Below are positions 32,380 through 41,143 of a DNA stretch of 57,615 nucleotides, one piece after another. The DNA comes from Streptomyces radicis (lineage in GTDB: Bacteria > Actinomycetota > Actinomycetes > Streptomycetales > Streptomycetaceae). Numbering within the stretch: position 1 is the stretch's first letter; every line of letters begins with the position of its first letter. The notes below the pieces were generated by a model. The model saw only the letters and a program-made list of their open reading frames with translations. It ran no database searches and was not told the origin of the DNA. The translations under genes and the position numbers were made by a program. The stretch covers positions 1-57,615 of the forward strand of contig NZ_RBDY01000040.1 of NCBI RefSeq assembly GCF_003626575.1. Direction: 5' to 3'.

Positions 32380-33390
32380 ATGAGCACCACCCCGCCTCCC
32401 CGCCGCCGCAGGCAGCTGGGCAGGGGCCCCGGCGACCCCGCCCCCGGCGGGGTGGAGGTGGCCGAGGAGAACGCGGAGGCCGAGGCCGTCGCCGAGGACG
32501 ACGTCACGCCGCCCGAGCCGGAGGTCGAGCCGGAGCCCGAGGCCGAGCCCGAAGAGGCCGTGGACGACGGGCGTTTCAAGGTCGTCCTCGCGAACTTCGA
32601 GGGCCCCTTCGACCTGCTCCTCCAGCTCATCTCCCGCCACAAGCTCGACGTCACCGAGGTCGCGCTCTCCCGCGTCACCGACGACTTCATGGCGCACATC
32701 AGGGCCATGGGCCCCGACTGGGACCTCGACCAGACCACCGAGTTCCTCGTGGTCGCCGCCACCCTCCTCGACCTCAAGGCCGCCCGGCTGCTGCCCACCG
32801 CCGAGGTCGAGGACGAGGCCGACCTCGCGCTCCTCGAGGCGCGCGACCTGCTCTTCGCGCGCCTCCTCCAGTACCGCGCGTACAAGCGGGTCGCGGACAT
32901 CTTCAACGACCGCCTCGCCGCCGAGTCCCTGCGCCACCCCCGCACCGTCGGCCTTGAGCCGCACCACGCCGAGCTGCTGCCCGACGTGGTGATCAGCATC
33001 GGGCCCGAGGGGTTCGCCAGGCTCGCGGTCAAGGCGATGCAGCCCAAGCCCAGGCCACAGGTCTATGTCGACCACATCCACGCGCCCCTGGTCAGCGTGC
33101 GCGAGCAGGCCGACATCGTCATCGCGAGGCTGCGGGAGCGCGGCCTCGCCACGTTCGCCGAGCTGACCCATGACGCCCCCGACACCCTCACGGTGGTCGC
33201 CCGCTTCCTGGCGCTGCTTGAGCTGTACCGGGAGCGGGCGGTGGCCCTTGACCAGGACGAGGCGCTCGGCCCTTTGGTCATCCGCTGGAGCGGCGGCGAC
33301 GACGGAACGGTGCGGGTCACCGACGAGTTCGACACCGAGGCGAAGCCGGACGAGAGCGCCAAGGGCGCCAGGGAAGGAGCGCGCCCGTGA
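32380..33390 (+). CDS. scpA: Segregation and condensation protein A
   Basis: 336-aa kleisin subunit of the SMC-ScpAB condensin. An acidic, Pro/Glu-rich N-terminal tail (~60 residues) precedes the domain starting FKVVLANFEGPFDLLLQLIS and containing VTDDFMAHIRAMG and FLVVAATLLDLKAARLLP; the C-terminal winged helix follows (TFAELTHDAPDTLTVVARFL). It bridges SMC heads and binds ScpB, whose gene overlaps by 4 nt. Confidence 0.95.
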   Translation: MSTTPPPRRRRQLGRGPGDPAPGGVEVAEENAEAEAVAEDDVTPPEPEVEPEPEAEPEEAVDDGRFKVVLANFEGPFDLLLQLISRHKLDVTEVALSRVTDDFMAHIRAMGPDWDLDQTTEFLVVAATLLDLKAARLLPTAEVEDEADLALLEARDLLFARLLQYRAYKRVADIFNDRLAAESLRHPRTVGLEPHHAELLPDVVISIGPEGFARLAVKAMQPKPRPQVYVDHIHAPLVSVREQADIVIARLRERGLATFAELTHDAPDTLTVVARFLALLELYRERAVALDQDEALGPLVIRWSGGDDGTVRVTDEFDTEAKPDESAKGAREGARP

Positions 33391-34061
33391 GCACGACGGA
33401 CACGACCGACACGACGGAGGCGACGGAGGCGACGGAGGCGACGGACGAGGCGCCCCTGGCGCTCAAGCCCGCCCTCGAGGCCGTTCTCATGGTGGTCGAC
33501 GAGCCCGCCACCGAGGAGCACCTCGCCAAGGTCCTGGGCCACCCACGCCGCGCCGTCGCGAACGCGCTGCGCGAGCTGGCCGACGAGTACACCAGGGAGG
33601 GCCGCGGCTTCGAGCTGCGGCTGGTCGCCGGGGGCTGGCGTTACTACACCAGGCCCGAATTCGCCACGGCCGTCGAGGGGTTCGTGCTCGACGGCCAGCA
33701 CGCCAGGCTCACCCAGGCCGCACTCGAGACACTCGCCGTGGTCGCCTACCGGCAGCCGGTGAGCCGTTCCAGGGTCTCCGCGATCCGCGGGGTCAACTGC
33801 GACGGCGTCATGCGGACCCTGCTCCAGCGGGGGCTGGTGGGAGAGGCGGGCACCGAACCCGAAACAGGTGCGATCCTGTATGTGACGACGCACTACTTCC
33901 TGGAGCGGATGGGCCTGCGCGGCCTGGACGAGCTTCCCGAGCTCGCGCCCTTCCTGCCCGAGGCCGACCAGGTCGAGGGCGAGAGCCAGGAGGCGGTGCC
34001 GTCGTTCGACGTAGCCGACCTCGACGCTGACGACAGCGGCGACTCCCCAACGGATCATTGA
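33387..34061 (+). CDS. scpB: Segregation and condensation protein B
   Basis: 224 aa, two winged helices. LKPALEAVLMVVDEPATEEH opens the domain; LETLAVVAYRQPVSRSRVSA and GVNCDGVMRTLLQRGLVGEAG are the family core. A Thr/Glu/Ala-rich repeat-like N-terminus (TDTTEATEATEATDEA) comes from short GACGGAGGC DNA repeats. GTG 33387 overlaps scpA (GTGA), and its stop overlaps the rluB ATG (TGATG). Confidence 0.95.
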   Translation: MSTTDTTDTTEATEATEATDEAPLALKPALEAVLMVVDEPATEEHLAKVLGHPRRAVANALRELADEYTREGRGFELRLVAGGWRYYTRPEFATAVEGFVLDGQHARLTQAALETLAVVAYRQPVSRSRVSAIRGVNCDGVMRTLLQRGLVGEAGTEPETGAILYVTTHYFLERMGLRGLDELPELAPFLPEADQVEGESQEAVPSFDVADLDADDSGDSPTDH

Positions 34062-35020
34062 TGCGAAGCAGTGGCAGGAACAGCAACCGGAACCACCGGG
34101 GCGCGGGCAACCAACGCGATGAGAGGCAGCAGCGCGCCGGCCGGCCCCGCCCTGAGGAGCGCGCGTACGGCGGCAAGGGCGGGGGTCCCGCGCGCCCGAA
34201 GCGGACCAAGCCGGCCCGTTCCCGCGAGTACGACGCGCAGATCGAGGAGCGGAATCGAGAGCGCCACGACAGGCCCGCCCCCGCGGGCGAGGGCGACGGC
34301 GAGGGCGAACGCCTCCAGAAGGTGCTGGCCCGCGCGGGGCTCGGCTCCCGCAGGGCCTGCGAGGAGCTGATCGACCAGGCCAGGGTCGAGGTCAACGGGC
34401 GGATCGTCACCTCCCAGGGGCGCCGCGTGGACCCCGAGAAGGACGAGATCAAGGTGGACGGGCTGACGATCGCGGCCCAGTCGTACCTGTTCTTCGCCCT
34501 CAACAAGCCGGCCGGCGTCGTCTCCTCGATGGAGGACCCCGACGGCCGCCAGTGCCTGGGCGACTACGTGCAGAACCGCGAGACGCGGCTGTTCCACGTC
34601 GGGCGCCTCGACACCGAGACCGAGGGCCTGATCCTGCTGACCAACCACGGCGAGCTGGCCCACCGGCTCACCCACCCCAAGTACGGCGTCACCAAGAGCT
34701 ACCTCGCCGCGATCCAGGGTCCGATCCCGCGCGACCTCGGCAAGCGGCTCAAGGACGGCGTCCGCCTCGAGGACGGCTGGGCCCGCGCCGACCACTTCCG
34801 CGTCGTGCAGAACACCGGCAAGAACTACCTGGTCGAGGTCTCGCTGCACGAGGGCCGCAAGCACATCGTGCGCCGCATGCTCTCCGAGTCGGGGTTCCCC
34901 GTGGACAAGCTGGTGCGCACGCGGTTCGGCCCGATCGTGCTCGGCGACCAGAAGTCCGGCTGGCTGCGCCGCATGACCCACACCGAGGTCGGCCAGCTGA
35001 TGCGCGAGGTCGGCCTGTAG
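34061..35020 (+). CDS. rluB: 23S rRNA pseudouridine synthase RluB/RsuA family
   Basis: 319 aa. A basic, Gly/Arg-rich N-terminal tail (~80 residues) precedes an S4 domain (RLQKVLARAGLGSRRACEEL) and the pseudouridine synthase core with catalytic Asp in HVGRLDTETEGLILLTN, plus YLVEVSLHEGRKHIVRRML. It modifies large-subunit rRNA. ATG 34061 overlaps the scpB stop. The scpA-scpB-rluB order is conserved in actinobacteria. Confidence 0.94.
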   Translation: MRSSGRNSNRNHRGAGNQRDERQQRAGRPRPEERAYGGKGGGPARPKRTKPARSREYDAQIEERNRERHDRPAPAGEGDGEGERLQKVLARAGLGSRRACEELIDQARVEVNGRIVTSQGRRVDPEKDEIKVDGLTIAAQSYLFFALNKPAGVVSSMEDPDGRQCLGDYVQNRETRLFHVGRLDTETEGLILLTNHGELAHRLTHPKYGVTKSYLAAIQGPIPRDLGKRLKDGVRLEDGWARADHFRVVQNTGKNYLVEVSLHEGRKHIVRRMLSESGFPVDKLVRTRFGPIVLGDQKSGWLRRMTHTEVGQLMREVGL

Positions 35021-35079
35021 CGGGCCGGGGCGGGCCGCGGCGGGGGACGGGGGCGGCCTGAGGGGCCTCGGGACGGCAT

Positions 35080-35085
35080 TACGCT
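35080..35085 (+). promoter_or_regulatory. Candidate -10 of leaderless tyrA transcript
   Basis: TACGCT ends 6 nt before ATG 35092 and there is no Shine-Dalgarno in between. The geometry matches that before the NTPase-like gene. Confidence 0.45.
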
Positions 35086-35091
35086 GGAACG

Positions 35092-36177
35092 ATGCGCAGC
35101 GCCCTCGTCCTCGGCACCGGACTGATCGGCACCTCCATCGCCCTGGCGCTCTCGGGCCGGGGCGTGCGGGTGCACCTCGCCGACCGCGATCCCGACCAGC
35201 GCCGCACGGCCGCGGCCCTGGGCGCGGGCACCGAGGAGCCGCCCGAGGGCCCCGTCGACCTCGCCGTGGCCGCGGTGCCCCCGGCCCATGTGGCCGCGGC
35301 GCTCGGCGGGCTCCAGGCGCGCGGCGCCGCCCGCGGGTACATGGACGTCGCCAGCGTCAAGGGCGGCCCGCGCCGCGAGCTGACCGCGGCGGGCGGCGAC
35401 CTCCGCGCCTACCTCGGCACGCATCCCATGGCGGGCCGGGAGCGCTCGGGGCCGCTTGCCGCCACGGCCGACCTGTTCGAGGGCAGGCCCTGGGTGCTCA
35501 CCCCGACCCCCGAGACCGACACCGAGGTGCTCAACCAGGTGCTCGAGCTGGTCTCGCTGTGCCGCGCGGTGCCCGTGGTGATGGACGCCGACGCCCACGA
35601 CCGGGCCGTCGGCCTGGTCTCGCACACCCCGCAGCTGGTCTCGAGCCTGCTGGCCGCGCGGCTCGCCTCGGCCGAGGAGACGGCCGTGCGGCTCAGCGGC
35701 CAGGGCATCAGGGACGTCACGCGGATCGCCGCGTCCGACGCCGGGATGTGGATCGACATCCTCTCCGCCAACCCCGGGCCCGTCGCCGACATCCTGTCCG
35801 AATTCGCCGTCGACCTGGACGAGACCGTTCGCGCCCTGCGCGCGCTCGAGTCCGCCGACGAGGTCAAGCGGGCCGAGGGCGCGGCGGGCGTGGAGGGCGT
35901 TCTGCGCAGGGGGAACGCCGGGCGCGAGCGCGTTCCCGGCAAGCACGGGGCGGCCCCCGCCGCCTATGAGACCGTGGCGGTGCTCATCAGCGACCGGCCG
36001 GGCGAGCTCGCCCGCATCTTCGCCGACGCGGGGCGGGCCGGGGTCAACGTCGAGGACGTCCGCATCGAGCACGCGACGGGCCGGCAGGCGGGCCTCGTGC
36101 AGCTGATGGTGCAGCCCGCGTCCGCGCCGGTGCTGACCGCGTCGCTGCGCGAACGCGGCTGGTCCATCCGCCAGTAG
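35092..36177 (+). CDS. tyrA: Prephenate dehydrogenase
   Basis: 361 aa. It converts prephenate to 4-hydroxyphenylpyruvate for tyrosine synthesis. The Rossmann N-terminus LVLGTGLIGTSIALALSG, THPMAGRERSG and VVMDADAHDRAVGLVSHTPQ are typical TyrA motifs. Residues ~295-361 (VAVLISDRPGELARIFADAG, VEDVRIEHATG) are an ACT-like regulatory domain, so feedback control by tyrosine is plausible. There is no fused chorismate mutase. Confidence 0.93.
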   Translation: MRSALVLGTGLIGTSIALALSGRGVRVHLADRDPDQRRTAAALGAGTEEPPEGPVDLAVAAVPPAHVAAALGGLQARGAARGYMDVASVKGGPRRELTAAGGDLRAYLGTHPMAGRERSGPLAATADLFEGRPWVLTPTPETDTEVLNQVLELVSLCRAVPVVMDADAHDRAVGLVSHTPQLVSSLLAARLASAEETAVRLSGQGIRDVTRIAASDAGMWIDILSANPGPVADILSEFAVDLDETVRALRALESADEVKRAEGAAGVEGVLRRGNAGRERVPGKHGAAPAAYETVAVLISDRPGELARIFADAGRAGVNVEDVRIEHATGRQAGLVQLMVQPASAPVLTASLRERGWSIRQ

Positions 36178-36306
36178 GGCCGCTCCCGGCTGCCGGTACG
36201 CTTCTTCCCCGGAAGGGCGTGGTCCCTTCCCCCGGGGGCGTGGGCTCCCGTTTCCCCCGGTGCGCCGTCCGGCGCGCGGACACGTCTGAGAAAGGTGCGC
36301 ACCGCC

Positions 36307-36996
36307 GTGGCTGAAACCCCCGTCATCGTCGCCATCGATGGCCCCTCCGGCACGGGCAAGTCCAGCACCTCCAAGGCCGTGGCCGAGCGGACGGGCTTCG
36401 GCTACCTCGACACCGGCGCCCAGTACCGGGCGATGACCTGGTGGATGCTGGGCAACGGCGTGGACATCGCCGACCCCGCCGCCGTGGCGGCGGTCGCGGA
36501 CAAGCCCGTCATCGTCTCGGGCACCGACCCCATGGCGCCCACGATCACCGTCGACGGCACCGATGTCTCGCTGCCCATCAGGGGCCGGGCGGTGACGGAG
36601 GCGGTCAGCGCGGTCAGCGCCGTTCCCGAGGTCAGGGCCCTGATCACCGAGCTCCAGCGGTCGATCGCCGCCCACGCGGAGGCGGGCATCGTCGTCGAGG
36701 GCCGGGACATCGGCACCACCGTGCTCCCCGGCGCGGACGTCAAGATCTTCCTCACCGCCTCGCCCGCGGTCAGGGCGGCCCGCCGCAGCGCCGAGCTGAC
36801 CGGCCAGGAGGCCGCGGGGGTCGCCGCCACCCAGGCCGCGCTCGCCCGGCGCGACGCCGCCGACTCGGGCCGCAAGGCGTCACCGCTGGCCAAGGCCGAC
36901 GACGCCGTCGAGGTCGACACGAGCGAGCTGACACTGCCGCAGGTCATCGAGTGCGTGGTGACGCTCATCGAGGCGCGCAAGCGTTCCGAGCGGTGA
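36307..36996 (+). CDS. cmk: Cytidylate kinase
   Basis: 229 aa. It phosphorylates CMP/dCMP. The P-loop IDGPSGTGKSSTSK is at the N-terminus, then YLDTGAQYRAMTWW, VVEGRDIGTTVLPGADVKIF and RRDAADSGRKASPLAKADDA. GTG 36307 was preferred because GAGAAAGG lies ~11 nt upstream; GTG 36295 is in frame. Part of the conserved cmk-der segment, here with an acyltransferase in between. Confidence 0.95.
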   Translation: MAETPVIVAIDGPSGTGKSSTSKAVAERTGFGYLDTGAQYRAMTWWMLGNGVDIADPAAVAAVADKPVIVSGTDPMAPTITVDGTDVSLPIRGRAVTEAVSAVSAVPEVRALITELQRSIAAHAEAGIVVEGRDIGTTVLPGADVKIFLTASPAVRAARRSAELTGQEAAGVAATQAALARRDAADSGRKASPLAKADDAVEVDTSELTLPQVIECVVTLIEARKRSER

Positions 36997-37000
36997 CGTC

Positions 37001-37645
37001 GTGACGCCCTCGCGCGCCCTGGCCACGCGGGCGGGGCACCGGCTCGCGACCGGCGTGATCCACACCGTGTGGCGCCCCCGGGTCCTGGGCGCCTGGCGCG
37101 TCCCCGGCACGGGCCCCGCGATCCTGGCCGTCAACCACACGCACAACGTCGACGGCCCCGTGCTGTTCGGCACCGCGCCGCGGCCGGTGCGCTTCCTGGT
37201 CAAGCGGGAGGCGTTCGTGGGCCCGCTCGGCCCGTTCCTGAACGTCATCGGGCAGCTGCGCGTGGACCGTTCGGGCCCGGACCGCGCGGCGATCACCTCG
37301 GCGCTCGCCGTGCTTGAAGGCGGCGGGGTGCTCGGGATATTCCCCGAGGGAACGCGCACCGTGGGCGACTTCGCCGCGCTCAGGGCCGGGCTCGCGTACT
37401 TCGCGGTCCGCTCGGGCGCCCCGATCGTGCCCGTGGCGGTGCTGGGCAGCGCCGAACGCCGGGGCCCTGTGGTGCGGGCGCTGCCGCCGGTGCGCGCCCG
37501 GATCGACGTGGTCTTCGGCGCGCCGTTCCACGCCGGTGACGGCTCGGGGCGGCGCACCCGCGCGGCGCTCGACGCGGCGACCAGGGGCATACAGGAGCGC
37601 CTGACGGACCACCTGAAGGACGCCAGGCGCCGCACCGGCCGCTGA
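37001..37645 (+). CDS. PlsC-type 1-acylglycerol-3-phosphate acyltransferase
   Basis: 214 aa. It carries the catalytic NHTHNVD (NHx4D) and the substrate-binding FPEGTRT motif in the right order and spacing, with VKREAFVGPLGPFLNVIGQL between. It likely acylates lysophosphatidate or a related glycerophospholipid at the inner membrane face. GTG 37001 lies 5 bp past the cmk stop, so co-transcription is likely. Confidence 0.92.
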   Translation: MTPSRALATRAGHRLATGVIHTVWRPRVLGAWRVPGTGPAILAVNHTHNVDGPVLFGTAPRPVRFLVKREAFVGPLGPFLNVIGQLRVDRSGPDRAAITSALAVLEGGGVLGIFPEGTRTVGDFAALRAGLAYFAVRSGAPIVPVAVLGSAERRGPVVRALPPVRARIDVVFGAPFHAGDGSGRRTRAALDAATRGIQERLTDHLKDARRRTGR

Positions 37646-37709
37646 CGCGCGACACTGGAGAGTCAGCGGCACAGCACTCACGACGACGACGGACGAGGTA
37701 CGAGACCCC

Positions 37710-39176
37710 ATGAACGACCAGAACCATTCGGGCACCGCCGAGGCGCACGGCGCGCTGGGGGACGCCGAGTACGCGGAGTTCATGGAGCTCGCCGCCGAGC
37801 AGGGCTTCGACCCCGAGGAGGTCGACGGCGACCTCGCCGCGGCGGCCGGTGGCCCGTTGCCCGTGCTCGCCGTCGTCGGCCGCCCCAATGTCGGCAAGTC
37901 GACCCTGGTGAACAGGATCCTCGGCCGCCGCGAGGCCGTCGTCGAGGACCGTCCAGGGGTGACCAGGGACCGCGTGACGTACGAGGCCGAGTGGGCAGGG
38001 CGCCGCTTCAAGGTGGTGGACACCGGCGGCTGGGAGCAGGACGTGCTCGGGATCCAGGCGTCCGTGGCCGCGCAGGCGGAGTTCGCCATCGAGGCGGCCG
38101 ACGCCGTGGTCCTGGTGGTGGACGCCACGGTCGGCGCCACCGACACCGACGAGGCCGTGGTCAAGCTGCTGCGCCGGGCGGGCAAGCCGGTCGTCCTGTG
38201 CGCCAACAAGGTGGACGGCTTCTCGATGGAGGCCGAGGCCGCCTATCTGTGGTCGCTCGGCCTCGGCGAGCCCCACCCGGTCTCCGCGCTGCACGGCCGC
38301 GGCACGGGCGACATGCTGGACGCCGTGCTCGAGGTGCTGCCCGACGCCCCGGCCGAGACGTTCGGGACGGCGGTCGGCGGCCCGCGCCGCATCGCGCTCA
38401 TCGGCCGCCCCAATGTCGGCAAGTCGTCCCTGCTCAACAAGGTCGCCGGTGAGGACCGCGTCGTCGTCGACCCGATGGCGGGCACCACGAGGGATCCGGT
38501 GGACGAGTTGATCGACCTGGGCGGGAAGACCTGGCGCTTTGTCGACACCGCGGGCATCAGGCGCCGCGTCCACCTCCAGGAAGGCGCCGACTACTACGCG
38601 TCGCTGCGCACCGCGGCGGCGCTCGAGAAGGCCGAGGCCGCGGTGGTCCTCATCGACGTCTCGGAGCCCATCAGCGTCCAGGACACCCGCATCATCACCA
38701 TGGCCGTGGACGCCGGTCGCGCCCTTGTCATCGCCTACAACAAGTGGGACGTCATGGACGAGGAGCGCCGCTTCTACCTGGAGCGGGAGATCGAGCAGGA
38801 GCTCGTGCAGGTCCAGTGGGCGCCCCGGGTCAACGTCTCGGCGCGCACCGGGCGGCACATGGAGAAGCTGGTGCCCGCGATCGAGACCGCGCTGGCCAGC
38901 TGGGAGAGCCGGGTGCCGACCGGCAGGCTCAACGGCTTCCTCGGCCAGCTGGTCGCCTCGCATCCGCACCCGGTGCGCGGCGGCAAGCAGCCCCGCATCC
39001 TCTTCGGCACCCAGGCGGGCACGAGCCCGCCGCGCTTCGTGCTCTTCGCCTCGGGCTTCCTCGAGGCGGGCTACCGGCGCTTCATCGAGCGGCGGCTGCG
39101 CGAGGAGTTCGGCTTCGAGGGGACCCCGATCCAGCTGTCCGTGCGGGTGCGCGAGAAGCGCGGCCGCAAGAAGTGA
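37710..39176 (+). CDS. der: Ribosome assembly GTPase Der (EngA)
   Basis: 488 aa with two tandem G domains: the first G1 is GRPNVGKS (residues 57-64), the second RIALIGRPNVGKSSLLNKV, with DTGGWEQ/DTAGIRRR G3 and ANKVD/NKWD G4 motifs. A C-terminal KH-like domain (LNGFLGQLVASHPHPVRGGK...) follows. An acidic ~50-residue N-terminal extension is typical of actinobacteria. It acts in 50S subunit maturation. Confidence 0.96.
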   Translation: MNDQNHSGTAEAHGALGDAEYAEFMELAAEQGFDPEEVDGDLAAAAGGPLPVLAVVGRPNVGKSTLVNRILGRREAVVEDRPGVTRDRVTYEAEWAGRRFKVVDTGGWEQDVLGIQASVAAQAEFAIEAADAVVLVVDATVGATDTDEAVVKLLRRAGKPVVLCANKVDGFSMEAEAAYLWSLGLGEPHPVSALHGRGTGDMLDAVLEVLPDAPAETFGTAVGGPRRIALIGRPNVGKSSLLNKVAGEDRVVVDPMAGTTRDPVDELIDLGGKTWRFVDTAGIRRRVHLQEGADYYASLRTAAALEKAEAAVVLIDVSEPISVQDTRIITMAVDAGRALVIAYNKWDVMDEERRFYLEREIEQELVQVQWAPRVNVSARTGRHMEKLVPAIETALASWESRVPTGRLNGFLGQLVASHPHPVRGGKQPRILFGTQAGTSPPRFVLFASGFLEAGYRRFIERRLREEFGFEGTPIQLSVRVREKRGRKK

Positions 39177-39178
39177 CC

Positions 39179-39216
39179 GACGCCGCCGGGCCCTTCCCCC
39201 TGGGCCCGGCGGCGTC
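39179..39216. terminator. Strong bidirectional terminator hairpin after der
   Basis: Perfect 15-bp stem (39179-39193 with 39202-39216) and an 8-nt loop TTCCCCCT in the 38-bp gap between der and a convergent gene. It overlaps the stop codon of that gene. Confidence 0.85.
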
Positions 39217-39649
39217 AGCGCCCGTCGGCGGGGTCGGCGGAGTGGCGGGCGGGGGGCAGGGCGGCGGCGTTCAGCCTCACGTGTCCGCCGCCCACGGCCC
39301 CGTAGCCCGCGTACGCCGACTCGTGCCACTCACGCCAGCTGCCCGCGCCGACGCCGTAGCTCGTGGAGAAGCCCACGAAACGCAGGTCCTCCTCGCCCGA
39401 GCGGTCCCCCGGCAGCGCCCGGAACAGCCTGCGGTACTCGGCGCACAGGGAGTCGTAGATCGGCGTGGGCGAGCAGGTGACCCGCTCGTACGGCGTCCGC
39501 ATGCCGGGGATGCCGGTGGTGTGCCCTGCGCGGTGCTGGGTCCTGGGTGGTTCATAAGCGTGCACGCCCGTCCAACGATCCGGCGCGGCTTCGGATGCGC
39601 CCTGGCCCGCCGCCGTACCTGAACGTTGGAGGCCCCAGCGGTCCCTCAT
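39215..39649 (-). CDS. Conserved hypothetical protein
   Basis: 144 aa, no known domain. The most structured part is RTPYERVTCSPTPIYDSLCA, then EYRRLFRALPGDRSGEEDLRF, which resembles a short protein I associate with the same place in Streptomyces genomes. The C-terminus is Gly/Tyr-rich. Its ATG overlaps the stop of the upstream SseB-like gene (ATGA), so the two form an operon and may act together. Confidence 0.75.
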   Translation of the reverse strand: MRDRWGLQRSGTAAGQGASEAAPDRWTGVHAYEPPRTQHRAGHTTGIPGMRTPYERVTCSPTPIYDSLCAEYRRLFRALPGDRSGEEDLRFVGFSTSYGVGAGSWREWHESAYAGYGAVGGGHVRLNAAALPPARHSADPADGR

Positions 39650-40473
39650 GTGCCGGTCAGCGGCATCGCGGCGGCCACCAGGACCCCGCCCGCCGCGGCC
39701 TTCTCCAGCGCGTCCCGCATGAGGTCCTCGCGCGGCTGCTGGCCGATCGAGCCCGCGGGGGCGGCGTAGACGAGCACCTGGTGGCGCTGGTTGGCGCTGG
39801 CCCGCCACCCGTCGGTGAGCGGCAGCGGCTGGTGCGCCTGCCACCAGGCGCTGGGGCGGCCGCCGCCCGACGCGCCCTGGAGCACGGCGTGCAGCTGGCC
39901 CATGGCGACGAGCACGGACCAGCCGGGCAGCCGCGCAGGAACGTTTCCCACGTCGGTCACCGGCATGAAGCCCGCCTCGATCAGCAGCGGCAGGAAGTCG
40001 TCGCCTGGGCCTGTCGAGCCGGGGCGCACGACGGGGCCCGTGGGCTCGACCACGATCGCCGGGTGCAGCTCCTCGCCGATGAGGATCTGCCCACAGGTCA
40101 CGCCGAGGACGGCCTGCTCGGGCGCGGGCCCCCCGGGGGAAGGGGCGGCCGGGACCGGGGCCGCGGGGGCGGGGGCCGCGGGCGCGGCGGGGACGGTCTC
40201 GCCGGTGATGGACCGCACGGCGCCCTGGAGTTGCTCCTCGGAGACGGAGACGACCTGTGAGGGGATGCAGGAGGCGTGGGCGAACGCGAGCACCGCCGTG
40301 TCGCCACCCACGAAGAGGACGGTGCTCGTGCGCTCCTGCTCGGGGTAGCCGGGGGTGCGGCACGAGGTGCAGTCGTAGCTGCCGGGGGCGTTCTGGCCGG
40401 TGAGCAGCCGATCGGCTTCTTCGTCGCCGATCTCGGCGCGTACGGCGTCGCTGACGTCGAGCAAGGGGGACAC
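39646..40473 (-). CDS. Hypothetical protein with SseB-like C-terminal region
   Basis: 275 aa. The N-terminal part (residues ~1-90) has a CTSC pair in GSYDCTSCRTPGYPEQ and an alpha/beta pattern. An Ala/Pro-rich linker (~95-115) leads to a C-terminal domain (DFLPLLIEAGFMPVTDVGNV, WSVLVAMGQLHAVLQGA) reminiscent of SseB-type domains of Streptomyces. Function unknown. GTG 40473 has GAGGAG 6 nt upstream. It leads a two-gene operon. Confidence 0.72.
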   Translation of the reverse strand: MSPLLDVSDAVRAEIGDEEADRLLTGQNAPGSYDCTSCRTPGYPEQERTSTVLFVGGDTAVLAFAHASCIPSQVVSVSEEQLQGAVRSITGETVPAAPAAPAPAAPVPAAPSPGGPAPEQAVLGVTCGQILIGEELHPAIVVEPTGPVVRPGSTGPGDDFLPLLIEAGFMPVTDVGNVPARLPGWSVLVAMGQLHAVLQGASGGGRPSAWWQAHQPLPLTDGWRASANQRHQVLVYAAPAGSIGQQPREDLMRDALEKAAAGGVLVAAAMPLTGT

Positions 40474-40909
40474 GGTCGCTCCTCGGTTGGTGGGTCACGG
40501 CCCGCCCTCCGCGGCGGGTGCCCCGTGCACAACGGGCGAGCCGCGCCTGGGTCACGCCCCGCGCCCCGGGAATCGCCCCCGCGACGCCGGGGAGAGGGGG
40601 GCGTGACCGTACGCGTGAGCGATGGTTGTACGGGGGTGGCGGTTATCAACCAAAAGTTCACCGTGTTCACCTGAAAAGTGAATTCTCGGTGATTCAGAAA
40701 CATGCCGGAGGGGCGCTCATAATGCCCTTGCATTCCCGTTGCTGAGGGGTCTCCTGTGAATTCAGGGCGCCCGGTAATTGCGTCGGCGACGCGTTCGCCC
40801 GAACGGGGAAGCGCGGGGGATGCTGTGACACAAGCGTGACAGTCCCCTGATCTTCGCGGTACCTCGGGGTGGTTGACGGGGGGCGTGCGGCGGGTCGTAC
40901 GGTGGCGGC
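40474..40909. other. 436-bp intergenic region with AT-rich core
   Basis: No credible gene. Bases ~40640-40735 are clearly richer in A/T than the surroundings and contain TTCAC-7 nt-GTGAA (40666-40682) and a CATAAT hexamer (40718-40723). This may be the control region of the minus-strand operon or of a short RNA. The right end holds the promoter of the I78 gene. Confidence 0.45.
40873..40903 (+). promoter_or_regulatory. Candidate promoter of the I78 inhibitor gene
   Basis: TTGACG (40873-40878), a 19-bp spacer and TACGGT (40898-40903), then 6 nt to ATG 40910. This would give a leaderless mRNA. Confidence 0.5.
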
Positions 40910-41125
40910 ATGGCTCCCCTCCCGCGCCCCGCGCAGACGCCCGACGACAGCCCCGACGCCTATGTCGGCATGGACGCCGACGCCGCGGAGCAGCGGGCCG
41001 CCGGCCGGGGTTGGCGCCCCGTCCGCCGCCTCCCGCCCGATGCGATCATCACCATGGAGCACATGCCGGGACGGCTCAATCTCGCCGTGAGCGACGGCGT
41101 GGTCGTCCGCTGCTGGCAGGGTTGA
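40910..41125 (+). CDS. I78-family peptidase inhibitor-like protein
   Basis: 71 aa. The pattern AAEQRAAGRGWRPVRRLPPD, ITMEHMPGRLNLAVSDGVVVRC fits the I78 (potato-inhibitor-I-like, PF11720) family of serine peptidase inhibitors. There is no signal peptide, so it should stay in the cytosol unless exported otherwise. It is flanked by intergenic DNA and a convergent PAP2 gene. Two secreted serine proteases lie 6 kb away but no operon links them. Confidence 0.78.
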   Translation: MAPLPRPAQTPDDSPDAYVGMDADAAEQRAAGRGWRPVRRLPPDAIITMEHMPGRLNLAVSDGVVVRCWQG

Positions 41126-41143
41126 GCCCGCCCCCGGCGGCCC

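Noticed and set aside
40640..40760. Riboswitch or structured leader in the A/T-rich gap
   Set aside because: Only short inverted repeats are visible; no known riboswitch core could be recognised.
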